From assembly GCA_963556255.1 (NCBI GenBank), contig OY744605.1, positions 69,062,610-69,126,609 of the forward strand: a DNA stretch of 64,000 bases, written 5' to 3'. Made by a program: the position numbers and the translations under genes. The notes below the pieces were generated by a model. That model had not been told where the DNA came from. It ran no database searches and saw nothing but the letters and a program-made list of their open reading frames with translations. Shown piece after piece: positions 12,209-25,199 of the stretch. Position 1 is the first letter of the stretch. The number at the start of each line of letters is the position of its first letter. The DNA is from Allolobophora icterica. Taxonomy: Eukaryota; Annelida; Clitellata; Crassiclitellata; Lumbricidae.

Positions 12209-15200
12209 TTATCCAACACTTAACGATTTCTCTGATCATCGGATTTCGACTGCAGGGATTCTTTAACCGACTTTGGCAACCATTTCACTCGAAGCGACCA
12301 TTGACTGTGGCCAATGTATTATGATAATGGCGCTATAGAAGTCACTAAATTAGATAGTAGGCCCTGTTATCCAACACTTAACGATTTCTTTGATCATCGG
12401 ATTTCAACTTCAGGGATTCTTTAACCGACTTTGGCTACGATTTCACTCGAAGCGACCATCGACTGTGGCCAATGTATTATGATAATGGCGCTATAGAAGT
12501 CACTAAATTAGATAGTAGGCCCTGTTATCCAACACTTAACGATTTCTCTAATCATCGGATTTCGACTTCAGGGATTCTTTAACCGACTTTGGCTACGATT
12601 TCACTCGAAGCGACCATCGACTGTGGCCAATGTATTATGATAATGGCGCTATAGAAGTCACTAAATTAGATAGTAGGCCCTGTTATCCAACACTTAACGA
12701 TTTCTCTAATCATCGGATTTCGACTGCAGGGATTCTTTAACCGACTTTGACTACGATTTCACTCGAAGCGACCATCGACTGTGGCCAATGTATTATGATA
12801 ATGGCGCTATAGAAGTCACTAAATTAGATAGTAGGCCCTGTTATCCAACACTTAACGATTTCTCTAATCATCGGATTTCAACTTCAGGGATTCTTTAACC
12901 GACTATGGCTACGATTTCACTCGAAGCGACCATCGACTGTGACCAATGTATTATGATAATGGCGCTATAGAAGTCACTAAATTAGATAGTAGGCCCTGTT
13001 ATCCAACACTTAACGATTTCTTTGATCATCGGATTTCAACTTCAGGGATTCTTTAACCGACTTTGGCTACGATTTCACTCGAAGCGACCATCGACTGTGG
13101 CCAATGTATTATGATAATGGCGCTATAGAAGTCACTAAATTAGATAGTAGGCCCTGTTATCCAACACTTAACGATTTCTTTGATCATCGGATTTCAACTT
13201 CAGGGATTCTTTAACCGACTTTGGCTACGATTTCACTCGAAGCGACCATCGACTGTGGCCAATGTATTATGATAATGGCGCTATAGAAGTCACTAAATTA
13301 GATAGTAGGCCCTGTTATCCAACACTTAACGATTTCTCTAATCATCGGATTTCGACTGCAGGGATTCTTTAACCGACTTTGGCAACCATTTCACTCGAAG
13401 CGACCATCGACTGTGGCCAATGTATTATGATAATGGCGCTATAGAAGTCACTAAATTAGATAGTAGGCCCTGTTATCCAACACTTAACGATTTCTCTAAT
13501 CATCGGATTTCGACTGCAGGGATTCTTTAACCGACTTTGGCAACCATTTCACTCGAAGCGACCATCGACTGTGGCCAATGTATTATGATAATGGCGCTAT
13601 AGAAGTCACTAAATTAGATAGTAGGCCCTGTTATCCAACACTTAACGATTTCTCTAATCATCGGATTTCGACTGCAGGGATTCTTTAACCGACTTTGGCT
13701 ACGATTTCACTCGAAGCGACCATCGACTGTGGCCAATGTATTATGATAATGGCGCTATAGAAGTCACTAAATTAGATAGTAGGCCCTGTTATCCAACACT
13801 TAACGATTTCTTTGATCATCGGATTTCGACTGCAGGGATTCTTTAACCGACTTTGGCTACGATTTCACTCGAAGCGACCATCGACTGTGGCCAATGTATT
13901 ATGATAATGGCGCTATAGAAGTCACTAAATTAGATAGTAGGCCCTGTTATCCAACACTTAACGATTTCTTTGATCATCGGATTTCGACTGCAGGGATTCT
14001 TTAACCGACTTTGACTACGATTTCACTCGAAGCGACCATCGACTGTGGCCAATGTATTATGATAATGGCGCTATAGAAGTCACTAAATTAGATAGTAGGC
14101 CCTGTTATCCAACACTTAACGATTTCTCTAATCATCGGATTTCAACTTCAGGGATTCTTTAACCGACTTTGGCTACGATTTCACTCGAAGCGACCATCGA
14201 CTGTGACCAATGTATTATGATAATGGCGCTATAGAAGTCACTAAATTAGATAGTAGGCCCTGTTATCCAACACTTAACGATTTCTTTGATCATCGGATTT
14301 CAACTTCAGGGATTCTTTAACCGACTATGGCTACGATTTCACTCGAAGCGACCATCGACTGTGGCCAATGTATTATGATAATGGCGCTATAGAAGTCACT
14401 AAATTAGATAGTAGGCCCTGTTATCCAACACTTAACGATTTCTCTAATCATCGGATTTCGACTGCAGGGATTCTTTAACCGACTATGGCTACGATTTCAC
14501 TCGAAGCGACCATCGACTGTGGCCAATGTATTATGATAATGGCGCTATAGAAGTCACTAAATTAGATAGTAGGCCCTGTTATCCAACACTTAACGATTTC
14601 TCTAATCATCGGATTTCAACTTCAGGGATTCTTTAACCGACTATGGCTACGATTTCACTCGAAGCGACCATCGACTGTGGCCAATGTATTATGATAATGG
14701 CGCTATAGAAGTCACTAAATTAGATAGTAGGCCCTGTTATCCAACACTTAACGATTTCTTTGATCATCGGATTTCAACTTCAGGGATTCTTTAACCGACT
14801 ATGGCTACGATTTCACTCGAAGCGACCATCGACTGTGGCCAATGTATTATGATAATGGCGCTATAGAAGTCACTAAATTAGATAGTAGGCCCTGTTATCC
14901 AACACTTAACGATTTCTTTGATCATCGGATTTCAACTTCAGGGATTCTTTAACCGACTTTGGCAACCATTTCACTCGAAGCGACCATTGACTGTGGCCAA
15001 TGTATTATGATAATGGCGCTATAGAAGTCACTAAATTAGATAGTAGGCCCTGTTATCCAACACTTAACGATTTCTTTGATCATCGGATTTCGACTGCAGG
15101 GATTCTTTAACCGACTTTGGCAACCATTTCACTCGAAGCGACCATTGACTGTGGCCAATGTATTATGATAATGGCGCTATAGAAGTCACTAAATTAGATA

Positions 15201-18200
15201 GTAGGCCCTGTTATCCAACACTTAACGATTTCTCTAATCATCGGATTTCGACTGCAGGGATTCTTTAACCGACTTTGGCTACGATTTCACTCGAAGCGAC
15301 CATCGACTGTGGCCAATGTATTATGATAATGGCGCTATAGAAGTCACTAAATTAGATAGTAGGCCCTGTTATCCAACACTTAACGATTTCTTTGATCATC
15401 GGATTTCAACTTCAGGGATTCTTTAACCGACTTTGGCTACGATTTCACTCGAAGCGACCATCGACTGTGGCCAATGTATTATGATAATGGCGCTATAGAA
15501 GTCACTAAATTAGATAGTAGGCCCTGTTATCCAACACTTAACGATTTCTTTGATCATCGGATTTCAACTTCAGGGATTCTTTAACCGACTTTGGCTACGA
15601 TTTCACTCGAAGCGACCATCGACTGTGACCAATGTATTATGATAATGGCGCTATAGAAGTCACTAAATTAGATAGTAGGCCCTGTTATCCAACACTTAAC
15701 GATTTCTTTGATCATCGGATTTCAACTTCAGGGATTCTTTAACCGACTTTGGCTACGATTTCACTCGAAGCGACCATCGACTGTGGCCAATGTATTATGA
15801 TAATGGCGCTATAGAAGTCACTAAATTAGATAGTAGGCCCTGTTATCCAACACTTAACGATTTCTCTAATCATCGGATTTCGACTGCAGGGATTCTTTAA
15901 CCGACTTTGGCTACGATTTCACTCGAAGCGACCATCGACTGTGACCAATGTATTATGATAATGGCGCTATAGAAGTCACTAAATTAGATAGTAGGCCCTG
16001 TTATCCAACACTTAACGATTTCTTTGATCATCGGATTTCAACTTCAGGGATTCTTTAACCGACTTTGGCTACGATTTCACTCGAAGCGACCATCGACTGT
16101 GACCAATGTATTATGATAATGGCGCTATAGAAGTCACTAAATTAGATAGTAGGCCCTGTTATCCAACACTTAACGATTTCTTTGATCATCGGATTTCGAC
16201 TGCAGGGATTCTTTAACCGACTTTGGCTACGATTTCACTCGAAGCGACCATCGACTGTGGCCAATGTATTATGATAATGGCGCTATAGAAGTCACTAAAT
16301 TAGATAGTAGGCCCTGTTATCCAACACTTAACGATTTCTTTGATCATCGGATTTCAACTTCAGGGATTCTTTAACCGACTTTGGCTACGATTTCACTCGA
16401 AGCGACCATCGACTGTGACCAATGTATTATGATAATGACGCTATAGAAGTCACTAAATTAGATAGTAGGCCCTGTTATCCAACACTTAACGATTTCTTTG
16501 ATCATCGGATTTCAACTTCAGGGATTCTTTAACCGACTTTGGCTACGATTTCACTCGAAGCGACCATCGACTGTGACCAATGTATTATGATAATGGCGCT
16601 ATAGAAGTCACTAAATTAGATAGTAGGCCCTGTTATCCAACACTTAACGATTTCTTTGATCATCGGATTTCAACTTCAGGGATTCTTTAACCGACTTTGG
16701 CTACGATTTCACTCGAAGCGACCATCGACTGTGGCCAATGTATTATGATAATGGCGCTATAGAAGTCACTAAATTAGATAGTAGGCCCTGTTATCCAACA
16801 CTTAACGATTTCTCTAATCATCGGATTTCGACTGCAGGGATTCTTTAACCGACTATGGCTACGATTTCACTCGAAGCGACCATCGACTGTGGCCAATGTA
16901 TTATGATAATGGCGCTATAGAAGTCACTAAATTAGATAGTAGGCCCTGTTATCCAACACTTAACGATTTCTCTAATCATCGGATTTCAACTTCAGGGATT
17001 CTTTAACCGACTATGGCTACGATTTCACTCGAAGCGACCATCGACTGTGGCCAATGTATTATGATAATGGCGCTATAGAAGTCACTAAATTAGATAGTAG
17101 GCCCTGTTATCCAACACTTAACGATTTCTTTGATCATCGGATTTCAACTTCAGGGATTCTTTAACCGACTATGGCTACGATTTCACTCGAAGCGACCATC
17201 GACTGTGGCCAATGTATTATGATAATGGCGCTATAGAAGTCACTAAATTAGATAGTAGGCCCTGTTATCCAACACTTAACGATTTCTTTGATCATCGGAT
17301 TTCAACTTCAGGGATTCTTTAACCGACTTTGGCAACCATTTCACTCGAAGCGACCATTGACTGTGGCCAATGTATTATGATAATGGCGCTATAGAAGTCA
17401 CTAAATTAGATAGTAGGCCCTGTTATCCAACACTTAACGATTTCTTTGATCATCGGATTTCGACTGCAGGGATTCTTTAACCGACTTTGGCAACCATTTC
17501 ACTCGAAGCGACCATTGACTGTGGCCAATGTATTATGATAATGGCGCTATAGAAGTCACTAAATTAGATAGTAGGCCCTGTTATCCAACACTTAACGATT
17601 TCTCTAAACATCGGATTTCGACTGCAGGGATTCTTTAACCGACTTTGGCTACGATTTCACTCGAAGCGACCATCGACTGTGGCCAATGTATTATGATAAT
17701 GGCGCTATAGAAGTCACTAAATTAGATAGTAGGCCCTGTTATCCAACACTTAACGATTTCTTTGATCATCGGATTTCAACTTCAGGGATTCTTTAACCGA
17801 CTTTGGCTACGATTTCACTCGAAGCGACCATCGACTGTGGCCAATGTATTATGATAATGGCGCTATAGAAGTCACTAAATTAGATAGTAGGCCCTGTTAT
17901 CCAACACTTAACGATTTCTTTGATCATCGGATTTCAACTTCAGGGATTCTTTAACCGACTTTGGCTACGATTTCACTCGAAGCGACCATCGACTGTGACC
18001 AATGTATTATGATAATGGCGCTATAGAAGTCACTAAATTAGATAGTAGGCCCTGTTATCCAACACTTAACGATTTCTTTGATCATCGGATTTCAACTTCA
18101 GGGATTCTTTAACCGACTTTGGCTACGATTTCACTCGAAGCGACCATCGACTGTGGCCAATGTATTATGATAATGGCGCTATAGAAGTCACTAAATTAGA

Positions 18201-19612
18201 TAGTAGGCCCTGTTATCCAACACTTAACGATTTCTCTAATCATCGGATTTCGACTGCAGGGATTCTTTAACCGACTTTGGCTACGATTTCACTCGAAGCG
18301 ACCATCGACTGTGACCAATGTATTATGATAATGGCGCTATAGAAGTCACTAAATTAGATAGTAGGCCCTGTTATCCAACACTTAACGATTTCTTTGATCA
18401 TCGGATTTCAACTTCAGGGATTCTTTAACCGACTTTGGCTACGATTTCACTCGAAGCGACCATCGACTGTGACCAATGTATTATGATAATGGCGCTATAG
18501 AAGTCACTAAATTAGATAGTAGGCCCTGTTATCCAACACTTAACGATTTCTTTGATCATCGGATTTCGACTGCAGGGATTCTTTAACCGACTTTGGCTAC
18601 GATTTCACTCGAAGCGACCATCGACTGTGGCCAATGTATTATGATAATGGCGCTATAGAAGTCACTAAATTAGATAGTAGGCCCTGTTATCCAACACTTA
18701 ACGATTTCTTTGATCATCGGATTTCAACTTCAGGGATTCTTTAACCGACTTTGGCTACGATTTCACTCGAAGCGACCATCGACTGTGACCAATGTATTAT
18801 GATAATGGCGCTATAGAAGTCACTAAATTAGATAGTAGGCCCTGTTATCCAACACTTAACGATTTCTTTGATCATCGGATTTCAACTTCAGGGATTCTTT
18901 AACCGACTTTGGCTACGATTTCACTCGAAGCGACCATCGACTGTGACCAATGTATTATGATAATGGCGCTATAGAAGTCACTAAATTAGATAGTAGGCCC
19001 TGTTATCCAACACTTAACGATTTCTTTGATCATCGGATTTCAACTTCAGGGATTCTTTAACCGACTTTGGCTACGATTTCACTCGAAGCGACCATCGACT
19101 GTGGCCAATGTATTATGATAATGGCGCTATAGAAGTCACTAAATTAGATAGTAGGCCCTGTTATCCAACACTTAACGATTTCTTTGATCATCGGATTTCG
19201 ACTGCAGGGATTCTTTAACCGACTTTGGCTACGATTTCACTCGAAGCGACCATCGACTGTGGCCAATGTATTATGATAATGGCGCTATAGAAGTCACTAA
19301 ATTAGATAGTAGGCCCTGTTATCCAACACTTAACGATTTCTTTGATCATCGGATTTCAACTTCAGGGATTCTTTAACCGACTTTGGCTACGATTTCACTC
19401 GAAGCGACCATCGACTGTGACCAATGTATTATGATAATGGCGCTATAGAAGTCACTAAATTAGATAGTAGGCCCTGTTATCCAACACTTAACGATTTCTC
19501 TGATCATCGGATTTCGACTGCAGGGATTCTTTAACCGACTTTGGCAACCATTTCACTCGAAGCGACCATTGACTGTGGCCAATGTATTATTGTAACGGCG
19601 CTATAGAAGTCA
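12209..19612. repeat. 158-bp tandem satellite array, 47 units
   Basis: Units begin ttatccaacacttaacgat and repeat every 158 bp. Starts at 12209, 12367, 12525, 12683 and 19477 fall exactly on multiples of 158, so there is no net insertion or deletion over 46 periods. The 47th unit is partial (136 bp). Units differ at a few linked sites: tctctgatc, tctttgatc or tctctaatc; cgactgcag or caacttcag; ggcaacc or ggctacg; attgac or atcgac; gtggcc or gtgacc. A single diverged unit occurs at 33981-34115. The array lies between the two coding exons of gene A, so it is intronic if that gene model is right. Confidence 0.98.
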
Positions 19613-19639
19613 CAAAATTATAATATTATTAATTATTAT

Positions 19640-19835
19640 TGATTACCCGACGAGGTTTCCTGGGTAGGATGCTGTACAGTTAGGTTCTGTTGCTATTATT
19701 TCATTTTAGATCTAACGTTATTATTTCTGTTCTATTTCCTTTCCTCTGCGTGTAATGTTGTATTTAAAGCGCTGTGCGTTTGCAAGCGTTTATTAAAAAA
19801 TATACTTACTTACTTACTTACTTACTCACTCACTA
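19640..19835 (+). mobile_element. probable short retroelement 3' tail
   Basis: gcgctgtgcgtttgcaagcg followed by an A-rich stretch and (CTTA)n looks like a SINE or LINE tail. The complement of 53565-53610 has a similar gtgcgtttgcaggcgctta ending. It is absent from block B. No pol III boxes were found, so the class is uncertain. Confidence 0.4.
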
Positions 19836-19849
19836 ATCAAGGACTTGCT

Positions 19850-20620
19850 TACCATGAATTCCCAGATACATAATTAATAATTATATAACAGGAAATGCAT
19901 CTAACTTAAGAAGTGTATTTGCTAGGACAAATATACGTAAATTTTCTATTACATGTAAGGGTCCACTAACGTGGAACTCAATACCTGGGCCAATTAAAGA
20001 CTGTCCCAGTTTAGGTATATTTAAACGTCAGTTAAAAGACTGGTTGCTTTCAGATTAAATTTTATAGTAATGACTACTAAAAATGGGTCTGATTTGTTTG
20101 TTTATTTATAGTTTGAAAAGCTAATTGGTTGAATCTAATACGACTGATGTTAGTAGACTGGCCTTATCAGTTTGGATGTATAAGTGTTGGAATGAACCCA
20201 GCAAACACTAATTTAATATTACAGCAATATTAATTTATAATTAAATTTACTCTACATTACTTTACCGAAGTTACTTCACCTCACTTACTATTATCCTATC
20301 TTTGCTCGACTTCACCTTACTCTATTGTATCCTGCATCATATCAAGTTACTTGATCTCCTGGTCCTTATATTTTCGACCCTCATGTTGGAATTATTAAGC
20401 AATAGGGGCTCGCTTTAGCGGGACACCATCCCTTCTGGGTCTCCCGTTGTGTCCTATTAATATTTCAGATCCTTATCATTCAGGTTTTTCTTGTCTTTTC
20501 TTTCACTGAAAATTCAGGCTTACCATGCACTTACCAATGATACTAATCTAACGAATAGATAGTATTGCTCTGAAAATTTGGTAATCTTATGTGCAAAAAT
20601 AAAAAAATTAATTTGATAAG
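19850..20620 (+). pseudogene. LINE 3' end (RT C-terminus and 3' UTR)
   Basis: The frame at about 19890-20058 reads NASNLRSVFARTNIRKFSIT, then KGPLTWNSIPGPIKD, then LGIFKRQLKDWLLSD and a stop. This is the common C-terminus of many non-LTR RTs (xARTxIRKFSIxxxGPxxWNSLPxxIK...FKRxLKxxLL). About 560 bp of 3' UTR follows, with the ggctcgctttagcgggacac block. Block B has contiguous DNA here (about 34140-34150), so it inserted in A after the duplication. Confidence 0.7.
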
Positions 20621-20839
20621 CTAAATAAGTTGTGTATATTGTTGTTTAATACAAACATTGGTTTATCAAATTAGTGTCAGTTACATGGTAAACGAGACTG
20701 TAACTGGTAAAACAACGGAATGTATGTAAATCAAATGTGTGGACCAATAAAAAACGTTCTGTTCTGTTTGTTCTGTTCAATAGTATTGGTGATTATTATT
20801 CATATCAATATTCATAATTTTATTTTTGTCCCGTCGCAC

Positions 20840-20960
<121 letters not shown>

Positions 20961-20989
20961 ATCTCTTTCACACTATGCTGCTGTGTTCC

Positions 20990-21345
20990 TCGTCCATGCT
21001 TTTATTAACAGTCGAACTGAGCATTGTTGCTCGATTCTTGCCGGTCTCCCACTCGGATAGGATGTCTGGATCGGGTTCTACGCTAAGCTGCTCGACTCGT
21101 CGGGCGTATCCCCAAGTACGCTTCTGTCTCTGCCTATATGCGCGATGTGCTGCACTGGTTTTCTATTTCCCAGCGTATTTCCTATCGGATCGTTGCCTTA
21201 ATATCTCGCTGTCTTCTAGGCTGAAGTCCATCATACCTTCGCGACCTTTGTCGCCCAGTGTCCGACGTCGTATACAGCGCTCGGGCACAGCGCTCCTCGA
21301 CTAGAGGGGAGATCTTGGTCCCATGTGCTCGTTCTTCAATCCCTC
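20990..21345 (+). pseudogene. LINE (CR1/L2-like) RT C-terminal fragment
   Basis: One frame reads RIPKYASVSAYMRDVLHWFS, then ISQRISYRIVALISRCLLG, a stop, then SPSYLRDLCRPVSDV. This matches the C-terminal part of CR1/L2-type RTs (HWLPIxxRIxYKIxxLxxKCLxGxAPxYLxDL). A stop within the motif and the lack of upstream RT mark it as a dead 5'-truncated insertion. Confidence 0.7.
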
Positions 21346-21547
21346 AGGATTTAAAAAAAGGGATAACTTTAGGGGCATTCCACGGTATTGTGGTCCAGGA
21401 GAGGTCAAGAAAATATATTGAAATTTTTAATTTTTAATAATTTCTGTAAATAGCTATATGGTTCTAGTATAAGATTCCAAAAGGATTTAGTTTTTGCACT
21501 TAGGGTTTTGTGTCGGCTTTGCTTCAAACTGGCACTTTCGGTCTTTT

Positions 21548-23084
21548 TGCGTTACGGACTCCACATGCAATTTTTAAATACTAAATTTTTATGTGAAGCC
21601 AATGTGGAATATTTTGGGCTGGACATCATAATCATGGTGAGGTTAAGTGATAAATACTATTTGATCACAAATTCACCATATCATGTGTCTGGATTAGCTC
21701 GACCAAAACATGACTTGTAGAGTCCGTAACATTTTGGAGCTTCTAATTACATTCTTAGGCATTTAAAATTGCACTGCAAACTTGGTATTTTTAATTCTCT
21801 AATTCACCATTGTAGGCTACTTATTTAACATAAATTACTTTTCCTAATATTGCTACAAATATTTTTTATGTGAAGTTAAATATTGTTACGGACTCTACAA
21901 AAGTGTTACGGACTCTACAAGCACAAATTCAGCTGATGAAACTGATGGCTTTTGTCAGGAGTATCCATGCAATTATGTATAGAAATAAACCTTTCAACAT
22001 GTCTCTTGTTAAAAAGAGCTGCTTTCAACAACATTTAGCACAAGGTATTTATGAGTTTTATTACTTATTTATCTATTTATTGCATTTTCATTGCTTTATA
22101 AATATTTTATAAACAAGGGTACATGATCAATACATTTAAATGAATAGTTTGTTATTTAATTTTCTGTTATTATTCATAGAAATGGTGAAAACTGTAAAAG
22201 AACATGTGGAAAAACACAGACAGAAAGTTTACAATAATGTAGAGCTTAATGTAGCAGTGAAAGAAAAAGACAGATGAGGATAGGAAACGCTTGGAACGGC
22301 ATCGTGTTGCACTAGAAGGTGGTGAACTAGCTGCAATGAGGAAGAAGAAAGTAATAAAATATCAGATAAAGTGGCCAGCCAGAGTTAAAGCTGAAGCATC
22401 ACAGAGTGAAGGATAAAGATCACATTGAATATTTACCAGTGCCGCTCGTCACTCCCAGAGCATTGGCAAAGCTGTTCGAAGAGTAAAAAAGATGTTGCCA
22501 AAGTCGCCAAGAAAGAAAATGGCAATAATTGTGACGATTTTGTGTACATTAATGTATATTTTGTACATTAATGTACAGTGGTTGCCACTGAGCAATTTCT
22601 TTTGGTTGAACAGATGACTGAAGGAAGATTGAATAATGAAGGTGAGAGTGAATACCACACGTTGTTCATGCGGCAGAAAGACAAAGCGAGCAATCTGTTC
22701 AGCTATCCAGACCGAACTGACCAGTCACGGATTACCTGTGATCAGATTGTAGAAAGGCTATTTGCACCGATAATTCATGGAAGAGGATTTATAGGTTCAA
22801 TAGCCTCGTAGCTAGTGCTACAGACTGATTTAAGCTCAATAGTGACTGCTGAAATATTAAGAGCTTCGACATTGTTGATTTTTGAATGTCACAAGTTCTT
22901 TTGATTGCTTGTGACAATGGAACGTCACTATATTTTTTCAATTTGAGCTCTGAAACTACCTGTAGCACCTTGTGAACATTGAAATGATGAGAGTAATTGG
23001 AATAAATTAACTGTTTTCGTGAATGTTAACCAGTTTTTGTTTATGGTCCAAAACTGTAGAGTCCGTAAGGTAGAGTCCGTAACG
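21548..23084 (+). mobile_element. putative element bounded by inverted gttacggactc motifs
   Basis: gcgttacggactc at 21548 and its inverse gagtccgtaacgc at about 23072-23084 bound about 1.5 kb. Further copies of gttacggactctac lie inside: inverted near 21715-21731, direct near 21887 and 21907, inverted near 23056-23068. Clustered subterminal motifs in both orientations fit a DNA transposon, but I find no clear TSD. Block B has no equivalent. The middle contains coding-like remnants at 21926-22800. Confidence 0.45.
21926..22800 (+). pseudogene. broken multi-exon gene remnant, family not named
   Basis: An open stretch at about 21930-22045 (AQIQLMKLMAFVRSIHAIM and following) ends before an AT-rich intron-like segment with a ttattcatag acceptor near 22180. 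Then comes MVKTVKEHVEKHRQKVYN, a Lys/Arg-rich segment, and in other frames SIGKAVRRVKKMLPKSPRKK and FSYPDRTDQSRITCDQIVER. The AVRRVKKxLPKSPxKK segment resembles a family of unnamed invertebrate proteins linked to mobile DNA that I cannot name with certainty. Several frameshifts show it is dead. Confidence 0.4.
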
Positions 23085-23102
23085 CACAGTATGTGCATTA
23101 GT

Positions 23103-23170
23103 GCAGAGTTTCCCAAACTGTGGGTCGCGACCCAAAAGTGGGTCGCGAGGCTCTGGCAAGTGGGTCGCCA
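23103..23170 (+). mobile_element. hAT-type terminal fragment
   Basis: cagagtttcccaaactgtgg followed by gtcgcgacccaaaagtgggt is very close to the left end typical of hAT (Charlie-like) transposons. No matching right end or TSD was found, so it is a fragment. Confidence 0.55.
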
Positions 23171-23388
23171 AATTTTTCGAGAAACATTTATTTTTTCGAT
23201 GCAACAAAGTTAGGCCCTGAATATGACAGTGGTTTATTAGAATAATGCACAAAACACTCATACAACACCAGAACGACAATATTGAAAATGTTTAAGAAAG
23301 ACAGTCAGTATACTGAAAGTACTAAATACCATAAATACTACGGTGAAAACTTCTAAACCGTGAAAATGAGGAGATAATGAGAACACTA

Positions 23389-23472
23389 ACAAGGAACTGT
23401 GAATTGATCTCCTTTCGAAGCACCAACTGCCATGAAAATCAACGCGGCAAGTAGAATACAGTTTCTCAGCAT
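23389..23472 (-). CDS. signal-peptide exon of cysteine-rich protein (gene A)
   Basis: The minus-strand ATG at 23472-23470 opens MLRNCILLAALIFMAVGAS, a classical signal peptide with short basic n-region, hydrophobic core and a likely cleavage after VGA or GAS, followed by KGDQFTVPC and an in-frame stop. The paralog at 35855-35938 reads MLKNSLLLIALIFMAIGGSK in register, and the DNA after the last Cys (ttgttagtgttctcatt) is conserved. It is likely exon 1 of a two- or three-exon gene whose last exon is 11881-12097. Candidate donors after ACA, CTT and TTA cannot be told apart. A tttaaaagg box lies about 60 bp upstream of the ATG on the minus strand. Confidence 0.6.
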
Positions 23473-23616
23473 GACTGCAGATCTGCAGGGAATCAAAACA
23501 GACGATCAAACGAGTCACACTCGAGTCCTTTTAAACCAGTCGATGAGGGAGGGTGGGAGAGAGGGTCCTCAAACACTCAGGACGGGAGGCTATCTGTCTC
23601 TGTCTCTGTCTGTCTG

Positions 23617-23744
<128 letters not shown>

Positions 23745-24119
23745 AAACAAACACACACAAAGCGCAGCTGTTCCCGGACTTGCCAACCATATCAAGGTGA
23801 GTTGTCAAAGGCAGTACGCTCAAGTGTACGTCATTGATTCCCGCATGGCAAACTATTTACGACTCCAGCACCTGTCCAATGAACATATTGACGCTGCAGC
23901 TGGACCAATTATTGATTAAATCATTAGACAGATTAATGTATCTGCTGCAGCTTATAAAACACTCCGTGAAGTAGAGATTGCAGAAACTTTGGCAGCAGAG
24001 ACAGGTCGCACAGCTCCTATAGTTGGCCCAGTTTCTGAACTAAATTTACATACCGTGATTTTTCACGGGTTACAGCTAGTTAAGCAATAAAAGAGGTAAT
24101 TTAATTTAATACATTATAG

Positions 24120-24433
24120 TCGGATCACACACGCACACACGCACGCACGCACACACACACACACACACACACGCTATCTCCCTCTGTCTGTCTGTCTTTC
24201 TCTTTCGCTCTATCTCTCTGTCTATCTCTCTTTCACTGTCTGTCTCGTCTGTCTCTGTGTATGTCACTGTCTCTGTCCCTGTCTCTGTCTGTCTGTCTCT
24301 TTTTCTCTCTTTCCTTAAGGAAATGACGCAATTGAGCTGATAGACGATCGATCTAGGACTTGTTGAATTGAGTTTTAGATTATGATGATGATGACGTTGA
24401 CTATGACGATGACGATAGATGACGATAGATGAC

Positions 24434-24508
<75 letters not shown>
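24120..24508. repeat. (CA)n, (TCTG/TC)n and (GAT)n microsatellites
   Basis: CA repeat at about 24127-24172, TCTG/TC-rich tract at 24178-24310 and about 25 GAT units at 24432-24508. Block B carries the same order with different lengths (36026-36108 TCTG, 36170-36290 GAT-rich), so the seeds predate the A/B duplication. Confidence 0.9.
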
Positions 24509-24869
24509 AGTAAATAAATAAGTGCGGATTTAACTTTACACCACCCCTTAGCCTTGGCAGGTACTGTGAGCGGAGCCTTGTTTGAAGTTCTGGGTTGACC
24601 TATTTGAATGAGAGGCACACATACGCATACACACAAGCATACATATAAGCGTACATACAAGCATATATGTATATATGCAGACACACATTTATTTATTGTT
24701 AACTTAAAGCCTTTACCCGCTATTGGTCTATATGTGTGTATACCTTTTAATTCCAATAGTCGAATCTACCGGTACCAAAGCATTTTAGTCCTTTGGCAAA
24801 TTCATTAGAGCTATATTGACTGGAATGAATGTTTAGCTGGAATAACTAAATTAAACCCACTTAGACTTG

Positions 24870-25199
24870 CAACGTCCATATTGTTATACACACGTACTGC
24901 ACATTATACCAGCGTCTTTACCATTCTTTTCTTAAGAGTCCTGTTCATTTCCCTCTCAATAGCTCTTACCTTTTTGTGAATGTCTCTTTACCCAGTGCTA
25001 TTCTTCTTCTAATTTCTCTATTGCATTTGGCATCTGTCTTAATCATGCTTCGGAGGTAGCAAAATTCTTTTACTTGTTCTATTTCCTCTTCACCAATTTT
25101 TATTCTGACTATAATTTCTTTTCCTTTACTTATTCTCATTACCTTCGTCTTTTGATGCTGATTTTCATGCCATATTTCATGCCAAGTTCATATACAAAG
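24870..25199 (-). pseudogene. LINE RT fragment (endonuclease-RT type)
   Basis: The minus-strand frame from about 25199 down reads YELGMKYGMKISIKKTKVMR, ISKGKEIIVRIKIGEEEIEQ, VKEFCYLRSMIKTDAKCNRE, IRRRIALGKETF, then stops. This is the post-catalytic region of widespread non-LTR RTs (xxYGLxINxxKTKxMxI...IEQVxxFxYLGSxI...EIxRRIxxAK). The YADD region is missing and the rest is broken by stops. Confidence 0.75.
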
